Source of the DNA: Pseudorhodoferax sp. Leaf265
GTDB lineage: Bacteria > Pseudomonadota > Gammaproteobacteria > Burkholderiales > Burkholderiaceae_C
Reading direction: 5' to 3'
Length of the DNA stretch: 64,000 nt
NCBI RefSeq assembly: GCF_001422365.1
Contig: NZ_LMMT01000040.1
Coordinates: 447,569 to 511,568 of the forward strand
How positions within the stretch are numbered: the stretch's first letter is position 1; each line of letters opens with the position of its first letter. The notes under the pieces are model-generated. The model was given only the letters and a program-made list of their open reading frames with translations, did not search any database and was not told the origin of the DNA. This document shows, piece by piece, positions 23,718 through 31,179 of the stretch. Position numbers and translations under genes: made by a program.

Positions 23718-24120
23718 CGGTGTACCGGTAGAACTTGATCTCGCCGTAGGCGCGCTGCACGACAGCCAGCCGCGACACGCGGACGCTGCCTGGGTGGTCC
23801 TGGCTGCCTTCGGAATGCAGAACTTCGGTGCTCGTCAGCAGCACGCCGCAATGCGTCGGCGCGCCGTTGCGCCAGGCCATGAAGCAGGTGACGCCGGCCT
23901 CGGGCTCGCACTCGCGCCAGCCGGCCGTGGCATGGAAGCCTGTGGCAATGTCTGTCGCCGGCACTTCCCCTAGCTCAATCCCGAGCACATGCCGGTGATA
24001 CAGAACGATGCACCCGAAGCAGTCCATGCCGTCGAAGTCGGACCGCCAGCGGATCCACGGGATGCCCACAGCGCGGTGAGCGAACTGAGAGGGGGTCAGG
24101 AGGTCCGGCACCAGCCCCAT
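23698..24120 (-). CDS. NlpC/P60 tail peptidoglycan hydrolase
   Basis: The 140 aa product has the catalytic Cys in FDGMDCFGCIVLYHR and the His in THCGVLL, as in lambda K-type tail hydrolases that open the wall during DNA entry. ATG at 24120 overlaps a copy of the dispersed motif. The upstream gene ends at 24135, so the ribosome site lies in the motif-bearing 14 bp gap. Confidence 0.82.
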   Translation of the reverse strand: MGLVPDLLTPSQFAHRAVGIPWIRWRSDFDGMDCFGCIVLYHRHVLGIELGEVPATDIATGFHATAGWRECEPEAGVTCFMAWRNGAPTHCGVLLTSTEVLHSEGSQDHPGSVRVSRLAVVQRAYGEIKFYRYTDAHDTQ

Positions 24121-24129
24121 GCTAGGGAG
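24119..24129 (+). repeat. Dispersed motif ATGCTAGGGAG
   Basis: Copy in the gap between the DUF1833-like and NlpC/P60 genes; it includes the NlpC start codon on the other strand. Confidence 0.7.
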
Positions 24130-24134
24130 CGTGG

Positions 24135-24614
24135 CTAGATGAGCTCCAGCCCCGTGAACACGCCGGGCTCGTAGATGATGGCGCCCGAGCGCCGCGCTGG
24201 GTTGTCCACGGTCGCCGTGACCTGCACGGCCTCCGCGTTGAACGCGACGCCGCCCTCCTCTGCCACGTACAGCTGCCAGGCGACCTTTGGCGCAGACAGG
24301 TCGTCGAAATAGACGGCGTACTGCACGGCGATCGGCTCGCGCGAGCCCGCGGCGCGGAGCAAGGCCAGCTGCCGCTTGAACTCGCGTCCGACGACGTTGC
24401 GAGGAAATGCCAGCGTGAGCTTCGCTGTCGTGCTGGTCTTGTCCGGTGGCTTGATCGTCATCGGCGCCGGCTGGTAGACCTGGCCACCAAGTGTGACCGG
24501 CTCGAACACGTTGGAGACGAGCCTGATTGGCGCCGCGAAAGCGGAGTTGGAGAACGTGACCGCCTCGTACTGCGGGCCTGGGTTCTTGGTAGACCAGAAG
24601 GTGGCCTTGTCCAT
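24135..24614 (-). CDS. Minor tail protein, DUF1833-like
   Basis: The 159 aa protein contains AVTFSNSAFAAPIRLVSN at the N-terminus and a beta-rich body, matching DUF1833 tail proteins that precede the NlpC/P60 gene. Its ATG shares one base with the previous stop (TGATG). It is probably part of the tail-tip complex, like lambda L. Confidence 0.65.
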   Translation of the reverse strand: MDKATFWSTKNPGPQYEAVTFSNSAFAAPIRLVSNVFEPVTLGGQVYQPAPMTIKPPDKTSTTAKLTLAFPRNVVGREFKRQLALLRAAGSREPIAVQYAVYFDDLSAPKVAWQLYVAEEGGVAFNAEAVQVTATVDNPARRSGAIIYEPGVFTGLELI

Positions 24615-25090
24615 CAGGCCTCCGGCATCTCGACGTTGATCGCGCGGTCCAGCGGGTCCAGCCATTGCGGCCAGTTCGGCAACCCGATGATGAGGTCAGC
24701 CGCCTCGATGTAGCCATCAGGGACCACCTGCGCGCGCGCCATGATCTTCACCTTGTAGGTGTAGATCCCCGCCTGCTCGGTGGCGTCGGCGAGGCCGTCA
24801 GGCAGGAATCGGCACACGTGCTCGATCAAGCCGAACTCGGTGCGAATCGGCATGCTGAACTCGAGCAGCCCGCCAAGCACCACCGTTTTGAGCCACAGTT
24901 GGAAAGCGATGCTTTGGTACTGGTCAAACCGCAGCTCGCCATCCCAGAACACCGGCACGTCTGTGCCCGTGGCTTGGGCGTAGCCATACCCGCGGCGGGG
25001 CTCAGCGACGGTGAACGACGCTGCCTGGCTTCGGCTCTTGGTCGCCCGCAGCAAGGGGGGCAAGGTGGCTGGGTAGGCGGGGATCGGCAC
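24614..25090 (-). CDS. Minor tail protein (lambda M-like position)
   Basis: The 158 aa protein starts with GTG (MPIPAYPATLPPLLRATKS). It has conserved-looking segments VFWDGELRFDQYQS and LEFSMPI. Its place between tape measure and DUF1833 corresponds to lambda M. I do not recognise a precise family. Confidence 0.6.
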   Translation of the reverse strand: MPIPAYPATLPPLLRATKSRSQAASFTVAEPRRGYGYAQATGTDVPVFWDGELRFDQYQSIAFQLWLKTVVLGGLLEFSMPIRTEFGLIEHVCRFLPDGLADATEQAGIYTYKVKIMARAQVVPDGYIEAADLIIGLPNWPQWLDPLDRAINVEMPEA

Positions 25091-25096
25091 GGAGTC

Positions 25097-25107
25097 ATGC
25101 TACGGAG
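25097..25107 (+). repeat. Dispersed motif ATGCTACGGAG
   Basis: Copy between the tail gene at 24614-25090 and the rightward lipoprotein gene. Confidence 0.7.
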
Positions 25108-25153
25108 CGCCCCTGCCTTAGACTCGCGCCCATCGCAGCCCGCCGGACGCCCC

Positions 25154-25558
25154 ATGAGAACTCTCGCCACCATCGCCCTGTCGGCCGCCCTTGTCGCCTG
25201 CGCAGCTGGCGGCGTCAGAGTCACCGACGACCAGCTGACCCGCTTCAAGGCCGGCGAGACCACCAAGGCGCAGGTGATTGGCGCCCTAGGCGCGCCGACC
25301 ATGCAGATGCGTCTGGCCGACGGAACATCCATGGTCGTCTACAGCTACTACGAGGCCAAGGTCCGGCCGGCAACGTTTATCCCGGTGGCCGGCGCGTTCG
25401 CGGGCGGCTCAGACTCGTCGACGAACACGGCGACCCTGCGATTCGATTCCAGCGACCGCCTGATCGACACCACCAGTTCCTCAAGCGCCACGGGCAACGG
25501 CATGGGCGCCGCCGCCGGCCAGATCCAGCCCGCCACGGGCGATCAGCCGCGGAAGTAG
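25154..25558 (+). CDS. BamE/SmpA-like lipoprotein, moron antisense to the tail genes
   Basis: The 134 aa product has a signal peptide and lipobox LVAC (Cys17). It then has TRFKAGETTKAQVIGALGAP, the pattern of the SmpA/OmlA (BamE) fold. It reads against the late operon between two tail genes. It has its own TAGACT -10-like box (25119-25124) and a dispersed motif copy 46 bp upstream. It is likely expressed from the prophage and changes the host surface, comparable in role to lambda Bor; this is inference. Confidence 0.75.
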   Translation: MRTLATIALSAALVACAAGGVRVTDDQLTRFKAGETTKAQVIGALGAPTMQMRLADGTSMVVYSYYEAKVRPATFIPVAGAFAGGSDSSTNTATLRFDSSDRLIDTTSSSSATGNGMGAAAGQIQPATGDQPRK

Positions 25559-25562
25559 TCGC

Positions 25563-28500
25563 TCAGAGCGCGCCGCGCACGTTCGATGCACCGCGCAGCG
25601 CGGACCACGCCTCTCCCTCATTGCTTCGGAACTGGCTTGCGATCTCGCCGATGGCGATCTTGACCGTCCGCTCGGTCTGGTCGACTGTGGCGGTTGTGCC
25701 GGGCGGAGCCTGGTTGATGATGATCTTCCACTCCGGATTGCCTCCGACCTGATCGGCCGCCGTGACCTGGCCAGACTTGGTCGGGAGCATGTACTGCTGG
25801 CCGTTGGAGCCGGTGAACATCTCAGGGGCGCCGGTCTCGTTGACGCGGTACATGCCGCCGGCCGACACCGGTCCGCCGTACTGCCGCGCGCCGGCAAGAG
25901 GGGCGGTCGCCAGCGCTGGCGCGCCGAGGCCTGCGGCGGCTGCACCGGCGGCAGCAGCGGCGGCAGGCGCCAGAGCCGGGCCGATGATCGGGATTGCCGC
26001 CGTCGCGGCGAAAGCGTTCTGCGCCGCCAGGGCGCTCATGCCGGTGACCTGTGCGCCGATGCTAGCGGCGTAGACGGCACCGTTCGCCACCTTCTTCGCC
26101 TTGTCGGCCGCCGCGAGCGTGTCGCCGAGCAGCGCGTTCTTGATCTGCTGCACGCCGATCTGCACCAGGGCGCTCACAGCCTCGTTCAAGACCGTCGTGG
26201 CCAGCCCGCGCATTGCCTCCTGGGCGGTCAAGGTGCCGTCGATCAGACCCATGATCGTGCCCGTCGCCGACGAGCTCAGTGCGTTCAGCGAGTCGATCAG
26301 GAAGGCGTTCGCCTCGTTCTGAGACCGGAACGTCTGCTCCGCCAAGGCGGTGCGCTGCAGCTGGTACTGGCTCTCGAGTTGCGCGCGCGCCAGCAGACCC
26401 TGCTCGGTGATGTCCACGCCAGCCTGGGCCATGAGCCCTTCGTACTGGGTGACCAGCTGCAGCTTGGCTTCGTACTCCTGACGCAGCGCGTCGACGGGGT
26501 TGATCGCCCTGGTGAGGTTCGCCGCGTACTCGATGGCCTTTTCCTGCTCGCGCTTGTTCTTCTCGCGCGCGTCGGCGGCCTCCTTGTCGGATTTCTCTCG
26601 GTCCTTGTCGATCTTCTCCTGGGCCCTGGCCATCACCTTGACTCGGTCATCCTCTGCCGTCTGCACGATCAGCTTGACGGCCTCTGCGTAGGTTGCCTCG
26701 CTGATCTTCTTCTCGTCCAGGTTCTTCTTGGCGACGCGCAGCTTTTCGGTCTCCGTTTCGTTGACGACGTTGATCTCTGAGGCCTGAGCCACACGCAGGG
26801 CGGAAAGGTAGGCCGCATCGTCGAACTTCTCGTCAGCGGTCTTGGCGACCTTCTTTTCCTTCTTTGGCGGGTTGATCTTCTGGCGGATGCGCTGCTCGAG
26901 CTCCGGCGTGAATGCGTCGCCCAACTCCTTTTTGGCCTTGGCGACCTCGGCGTTCGCGCGCTCGATGTCGGTCGCGTACTTGGTCGCCCACTCGCCCGCC
27001 TTTGACTGCTGGCCGATGTCGGAAAGCTGCTTGGTCAGATCGCGGTTCGTGCCCAGGGCCGCAGAGATGTCCCGGTACTGGCCCTCGAGTTCGATCAACT
27101 GGATTTGCTCCGGCCCTGTGAGCGCCGCGCCCTTCGCCTTGAGCTTGTTGATCTCGGTCAGCGTGCCCGCCAGCTTCTCGGCGTCTTTGCTCCCGCTCTT
27201 GGCCGCATCGGCGTTACCGGCCTTGGCCAGTGCGATGCGCTCGCGCAGCTTGGCGTTCTGCCGGTCCAGGCTGGCGATGATCTCGCGGCTGCTGGCCTCC
27301 ACCTCGCCGGCGGCTTTGGCGCTCTCCTCCTTCGCGGAGTTGCCCCACAGCATCCAGGCTGTGACGCCCAGGCCCAGCAGGGTCGTGATGAGGCCGATCG
27401 GCCCGCCGACGGCCGCCAGCGCCCGGCTGGCCACGGTCGACGCGACGCTCGCCGCGCCCAGGGCCGCTGTGTTGGCCGCCTGGGCCGCGGTGTGAGCAGT
27501 CGTTGCTGCCGTCATTGCGGCCGTCACTGCCGTCTGCTGCTGACCCAGCACCGCCATCTGGCGCAGGATCGCGGCGCGGGAGGCCTCCGCCGCAGCGGTG
27601 GTCATCTCGGCTTCGCGCAGTATCGACAGCGCAAAGCTCTGCGCACCGGCTGCGCGCGCGGCGGCGGCCTGGGCGGCGGCCTGGGCCAGGGTCTGATTCG
27701 TTGCCACCAGCTTCGCGGCCAACTCCTGACGCGAGATCACCAGCATGGACTGGGTCAGCGTGATGTTCTCGAGCTTGGCAGCCGACTCTGCCAGGGTCGC
27801 AGCCGCGGCGGCCTGGCTAGCGGCGGTGGCGGCGCGCTGGGCGGCCACGTTCTCGATCATGGCCACGGTGTTGGATGCGGCAGCAGATCCGGCCGCGATC
27901 AACACGCCGGCCAGCTTGGCGGCGGCGAAGCCGATGGCCGCTGCGGCGAGCAAATCGAGGTTGTTGGCGAGCACGCCGATCGCATCGGCCGCCAGCTTGG
28001 CCGAGCCGCTGGCAGTGGTCTGTTGGCCGATGAACAACATCAGCTCGTTGTTCAAATGCTGGAAAGCGCCGCTGATGGTCTGAACCTGCTTGGCCTCCTG
28101 CTCCAGGCCTGCCAGAGCCCTGGGTAGTGCGTTGGCGAGCACCTCGCTGGTGAGCTTGCCGGCCTCCGCCATGCCGCGCAACTGGCCGACGGGGACGCCG
28201 ATCCCGTCCGCCAGGGCCCGCATGAGGCGCGGAGCAGCCTCGCTGACTGAGTTGAACTCCTCGCCGCGTAGAACGCCCGAGGCGAACGCCTGCGACAGCT
28301 GCAGGGTAGCGCTGGCCGACTCTTGCGCGCTGGCTCCGCTAACCTTCAGCGCCAGCGCGACTGTCCGGGTGATGTTGGCCACCTGGGCTTGGCTGGTCCC
28401 CATTTCCCTCGTCGCGTTCGTGACGCGGGCGTACAGCACGGCCACGCCGGAGATGTCGGTCTGCGCCTCCTGGGCGATGCGCCGCACGTCGGCCTGCGCT

Positions 28501-28757
28501 ACCGCCAGCTCGCGCGTGCTCTCGGTCGCAAGTTTCAGCTGGGCGTTCATCTTCGTGAACGCGTCCGACTGCTTGATCAGGTACAGGGCCGAGGCATAAG
28601 CGCCGATGGCGCCAGCGACCTGCGTCAACTTCCTCTCGAAACCGTCAAGGCTCCCAGTGGTGTTCCGGAGCTCGCGGTCGACCTGGCGCTGGCCGGCAAC
28701 AAGACCCTGGGTGTCCAGGGTCACGTCGTAGTAGATGCTGCCTACTTTGTCAGCCAC
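25563..28757 (-). CDS. Tail tape measure protein
   Basis: The 1064 aa protein sets tail length. The N-terminus (GSIYYDVTLDTQGLVAGQRQ, DRELRNTTGSLDGF) and the alpha-helical segment FASGVLRGEEFNSVSEAAPR match the tape-measure N-terminal domain. Alanine-rich helices and a hydrophobic stretch follow (about 910-965). The start is GTG at 28757, overlapping the upstream gene by 8 bp. Confidence 0.9.
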   Translation of the reverse strand: MADKVGSIYYDVTLDTQGLVAGQRQVDRELRNTTGSLDGFERKLTQVAGAIGAYASALYLIKQSDAFTKMNAQLKLATESTRELAVAQADVRRIAQEAQTDISGVAVLYARVTNATREMGTSQAQVANITRTVALALKVSGASAQESASATLQLSQAFASGVLRGEEFNSVSEAAPRLMRALADGIGVPVGQLRGMAEAGKLTSEVLANALPRALAGLEQEAKQVQTISGAFQHLNNELMLFIGQQTTASGSAKLAADAIGVLANNLDLLAAAAIGFAAAKLAGVLIAAGSAAASNTVAMIENVAAQRAATAASQAAAAATLAESAAKLENITLTQSMLVISRQELAAKLVATNQTLAQAAAQAAAARAAGAQSFALSILREAEMTTAAAEASRAAILRQMAVLGQQQTAVTAAMTAATTAHTAAQAANTAALGAASVASTVASRALAAVGGPIGLITTLLGLGVTAWMLWGNSAKEESAKAAGEVEASSREIIASLDRQNAKLRERIALAKAGNADAAKSGSKDAEKLAGTLTEINKLKAKGAALTGPEQIQLIELEGQYRDISAALGTNRDLTKQLSDIGQQSKAGEWATKYATDIERANAEVAKAKKELGDAFTPELEQRIRQKINPPKKEKKVAKTADEKFDDAAYLSALRVAQASEINVVNETETEKLRVAKKNLDEKKISEATYAEAVKLIVQTAEDDRVKVMARAQEKIDKDREKSDKEAADAREKNKREQEKAIEYAANLTRAINPVDALRQEYEAKLQLVTQYEGLMAQAGVDITEQGLLARAQLESQYQLQRTALAEQTFRSQNEANAFLIDSLNALSSSATGTIMGLIDGTLTAQEAMRGLATTVLNEAVSALVQIGVQQIKNALLGDTLAAADKAKKVANGAVYAASIGAQVTGMSALAAQNAFAATAAIPIIGPALAPAAAAAAGAAAAGLGAPALATAPLAGARQYGGPVSAGGMYRVNETGAPEMFTGSNGQQYMLPTKSGQVTAADQVGGNPEWKIIINQAPPGTTATVDQTERTVKIAIGEIASQFRSNEGEAWSALRGASNVRGAL

Positions 28758-29295
28758 GGCTGCGCTCCTGGTGGGCCTTCATGGCTGCGTCGTACTCCTC
28801 GCGGCTTGGCACGTCCCGATCCTTGCTCCCCTGGCTGGGGAACTTCATGGCAAACATGATTTGGAACTCGGTCATGCTCAAAGCCTCGGCGTCGGCGCTC
28901 GACAAACCGAGGTGCACGCGCGCCGCGCTGATGTACTCGGCGCAGTTGAAGCGGTCGGCGAACTTGCCGTCGCCCTTGCCGGGCCGGGCTTTGCCGGCGA
29001 TGCCGTGCTGCATGAGGTGGCGAGCGATCAGGATCTGCTCGGTCGCTGGCATGGCGCCGGCATGCGGGCCAAGGTCATCGGTCCAGCCGATCAAGGGAGT
29101 CGGGTCTTCCTGCTCGCACAGGCAGGCCAGCACGAATGCCGCCTCCAGCTCTGCGCGCGGGCCGAACAGGCCCGCATACGTGGCCACGATGGCCTGCGGG
29201 TCGCCCAGTTCGGAAATGCGCCGGAACGACGGCTTGAAAGTGAATTCAAGGCCGTCGTGGGTGCATGCGCGAACAAACCCGCACTCGACCAGCAT
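28750..29295 (-). CDS. Tail assembly chaperone-like protein
   Basis: The 181 aa helical protein lies directly upstream of the tape measure, the position of lambda G/GT. The N-terminus has FTFKPSFRRISELGDPQAIV and the C-terminus a charged helix. No separate shifted frame was seen, so if a G/GT pair exists it is fused or was missed. Confidence 0.6.
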   Translation of the reverse strand: MLVECGFVRACTHDGLEFTFKPSFRRISELGDPQAIVATYAGLFGPRAELEAAFVLACLCEQEDPTPLIGWTDDLGPHAGAMPATEQILIARHLMQHGIAGKARPGKGDGKFADRFNCAEYISAARVHLGLSSADAEALSMTEFQIMFAMKFPSQGSKDRDVPSREEYDAAMKAHQERSRG

Positions 29296-29298
29296 GGG

Positions 29299-29643
29299 TC
29301 AGATGTCGAACAGCTGAGCCTTGAGCGTCGCCGCGCCGGTGATGTGAACCACCCCTTGGCAGTAGGCGCTGATCGTGTTCAGCATCACGGCCACGCTCAG
29401 GCCGGCGGCGACCACGATGGCCTTGCCTGCGGACACGTCCACCGAGCCCACGCCAGGCACGCTGACCGTCGTTCCGAGAGTGCCGTCGATGGTGGCCGTC
29501 AGCGAGCCGCCCGTGGTGTTGGTCAGCACCAGCAGCTGCTTCTTCTTGGGATTGATCGTGATCGTGTCGTCGGCGGACAGCGTCGCGATGGTGGCGGCGA
29601 ACGGGCCGACCTGGCCGGCGTCGAGAGAGGGGATGGCTGCCAT
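29299..29643 (-). CDS. Small beta-rich structural protein next to the tail tube gene
   Basis: The 114 aa protein is rich in Thr, Ala and Val (DTITINPKKKQLLVLTNTTG) and looks like an Ig-like or decoration protein. It may add to the tail tube; no family is recognised. A good ribosome site (AAGGAG) lies upstream of the next gene in the chain. Confidence 0.55.
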   Translation of the reverse strand: MAAIPSLDAGQVGPFAATIATLSADDTITINPKKKQLLVLTNTTGGSLTATIDGTLGTTVSVPGVGSVDVSAGKAIVVAAGLSVAVMLNTISAYCQGVVHITGAATLKAQLFDI

Positions 29644-29655
29644 GTTTCAGGCTCC

Positions 29656-30108
29656 TTAGGCGGGGATCAGGGCAACGTCGCCGTTGCTGGCGGCGGTGAT
29701 GCTCCAGGTGGCGGCGTCGGCGTACGGGCTGTCGTTGGACCACTCGGACACGATGAACGGGCCCTCGTACTTCTTGCCGCTCGGATAGGTCAAGCGGAAC
29801 CAGACCTTGGGCTGGTTGGCCGTGGCAGGGCCCGGGCTGACGACGTGCGCCTCCAGGGCCTCCTGGTTGAACACGGCGTCGTCGTAGCTCACGCCGTCGC
29901 CGGAGAACTCGACGTTTTTGAACGTCACCAGCGAAGTCTTGGTGAAGTTCGGGGAGTCGTCGGCCGTCGTGTCGGCGGTGTCCCAGCTCGTCTTCATGGA
30001 CTTGCCGCGCATCATGCCGAGGTTGATGAAGGTGAGCGATGCAGGGTTTGCATCCTCGTCCGCGATGGCGAATTCGACGAGTACGTCGCGCCCTACATGT
30101 GCACCCAT
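29656..30108 (-). CDS. Major tail tube protein
   Basis: The 150 aa protein begins with MGAHVGRDVLVEFAIADEDA and contains GMMRGKSMKTSWDTADTTAD, typical of siphovirus tail tube proteins of the TP901-1/lambda V type. It lies between the tail terminator and the chaperone genes, the canonical place. Confidence 0.78.
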   Translation of the reverse strand: MGAHVGRDVLVEFAIADEDANPASLTFINLGMMRGKSMKTSWDTADTTADDSPNFTKTSLVTFKNVEFSGDGVSYDDAVFNQEALEAHVVSPGPATANQPKVWFRLTYPSGKKYEGPFIVSEWSNDSPYADAATWSITAASNGDVALIPA

Positions 30109-30116
30109 GGTGACTC

Positions 30117-30464
30117 CTAGTTGGTGATTGCCGAGATGGCGATTTCAAGAAGTGGCCGGCCGTCGCTGGTGGCCAAGAAAACCGGCTCGCCCGGTTGCAT
30201 GAAGACGAGCGCCCCACTGCTGGAGCGCATGGCCTCGATGACGGATTCCCCTGCTGCCGTCACTTGGTCGGCGTCGGCGTTCGCCTGGCCTACCAACGAC
30301 AACGTGAACTCAGGCCGGCGGACAAGCTCCGCGGGCAGGCCGCCCACGGGCTTGACCACGGCGTATTTGTGCGCGCCGCCGTCGTCGCGCCAGCGTCCGA
30401 ACTGCACGCGCCAGCCCGGCAGCAGGTCGGTGATGAAGGTGCGCAGGGCATCGGCGGCGGTCAT
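30117..30464 (-). CDS. Tail terminator-like protein
   Basis: The 115 aa protein (TFITDLLPGWRVQFGRW near the N-terminus) has the size and position of lambda U-type tail terminators, between the HK97 gp10-like gene and the tail tube. The family match is by context. A dispersed motif copy lies 7 bp upstream of its start. Confidence 0.6.
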   Translation of the reverse strand: MTAADALRTFITDLLPGWRVQFGRWRDDGGAHKYAVVKPVGGLPAELVRRPEFTLSLVGQANADADQVTAAGESVIEAMRSSSGALVFMQPGEPVFLATSDGRPLLEIAISAITN

Positions 30465-30470
30465 GCGGCC

Positions 30471-30481
30471 ATGCTACGGAG
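30471..30481 (+). repeat. Dispersed motif ATGCTACGGAG
   Basis: Copy in the gap between the tail terminator and HK97 gp10-like genes. Confidence 0.7.
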
Positions 30482-30486
30482 GGGGC

Positions 30487-30837
30487 CTACGTCTTGATCG
30501 CGCCCTTGATGACGGCCCGAATGTTGGGCTCTGCGCGCTCAAAGCCGTGCTTGAGGAACTCCTTCTCGGCTGACGGCCGCCGGAAGGTCTGCGCGTTGTC
30601 GGCGTCGTGCACAGCCGCCGCATACTCGGCCGTGTAGCCCACCGTTCCGACGATCCTGTCGCCCTGCTTGTCCACGCTGCGGTACTGCGAGTTCAGCAGG
30701 TTGCTGGTGTCGATCGGCGTCAGCACGCTGGCCTCGCTCGCGCCCAGGATCAAAGCCTGGTTCATGCCGCGCGCGGCCCTGACTTGCACGCCTGCGGTGA
30801 AGCGTGGCAAGTTATTGGTGATGCGCGGCCGGGCCAT
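30487..30837 (-). CDS. HK97 gp10-like tail component
   Basis: The 116 aa protein has LTPIDTSNLLNSQ and VGYTAEYAAAVHD, the conserved centre of HK97 gp10 family proteins, and a C-terminal basic helix. It is a head-tail joining component. Its start shares one base with the previous stop (TGATG). Confidence 0.75.
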   Translation of the reverse strand: MARPRITNNLPRFTAGVQVRAARGMNQALILGASEASVLTPIDTSNLLNSQYRSVDKQGDRIVGTVGYTAEYAAAVHDADNAQTFRRPSAEKEFLKHGFERAEPNIRAVIKGAIKT

Positions 30838-31178
30838 CAGGTGATGACTTGGTAGTCGTCTGCCGCCCTGTCGAAGGTGTCGGCGTCGCGCTTCACGGCT
30901 CGCACCTCGAGCGCGCCGGCCGCGATCGGGCTGACCTCCAGGCTCTCGCCAATCAGGACCCGATCGCCCTGCTTGATGTCTGCGCGCTCGGTGTACAGGA
31001 TCTGGCGCGTCGTGAACTCGACGCCCGTCGCGTCCGTCATGCGCTTGGACTCGGCGCTGTAGTCGCAGGCGAACACCTCGGGCAACCCGAATTGCTCCAC
31101 CCCGCTCCAGTCATCCCGCCCAAGCCAGGGCCAGACCGTGGCCCTGGCGGTGTAGGACCAGTTGGCAACAGCGCTCAC
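30837..31178 (-). CDS. Head-tail connector-like protein
   Basis: The 113 aa protein starts at GTG 31178, two bases after the stop of the upstream gene. It contains WPWLGRDDWSGVEQFG and QGDRVLIGES, a beta-rich fold likely for a head closure protein. The family is not certain. Confidence 0.55.
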   Translation of the reverse strand: MSAVANWSYTARATVWPWLGRDDWSGVEQFGLPEVFACDYSAESKRMTDATGVEFTTRQILYTERADIKQGDRVLIGESLEVSPIAAGALEVRAVKRDADTFDRAADDYQVIT

Positions 31179-31179
31179 G

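Noticed and set aside
28750-29295. Programmed frameshift (lambda G/GT type) before the tape measure
   Set aside because: Only one continuous frame is present and no slippery heptamer with a second open frame was recognised.
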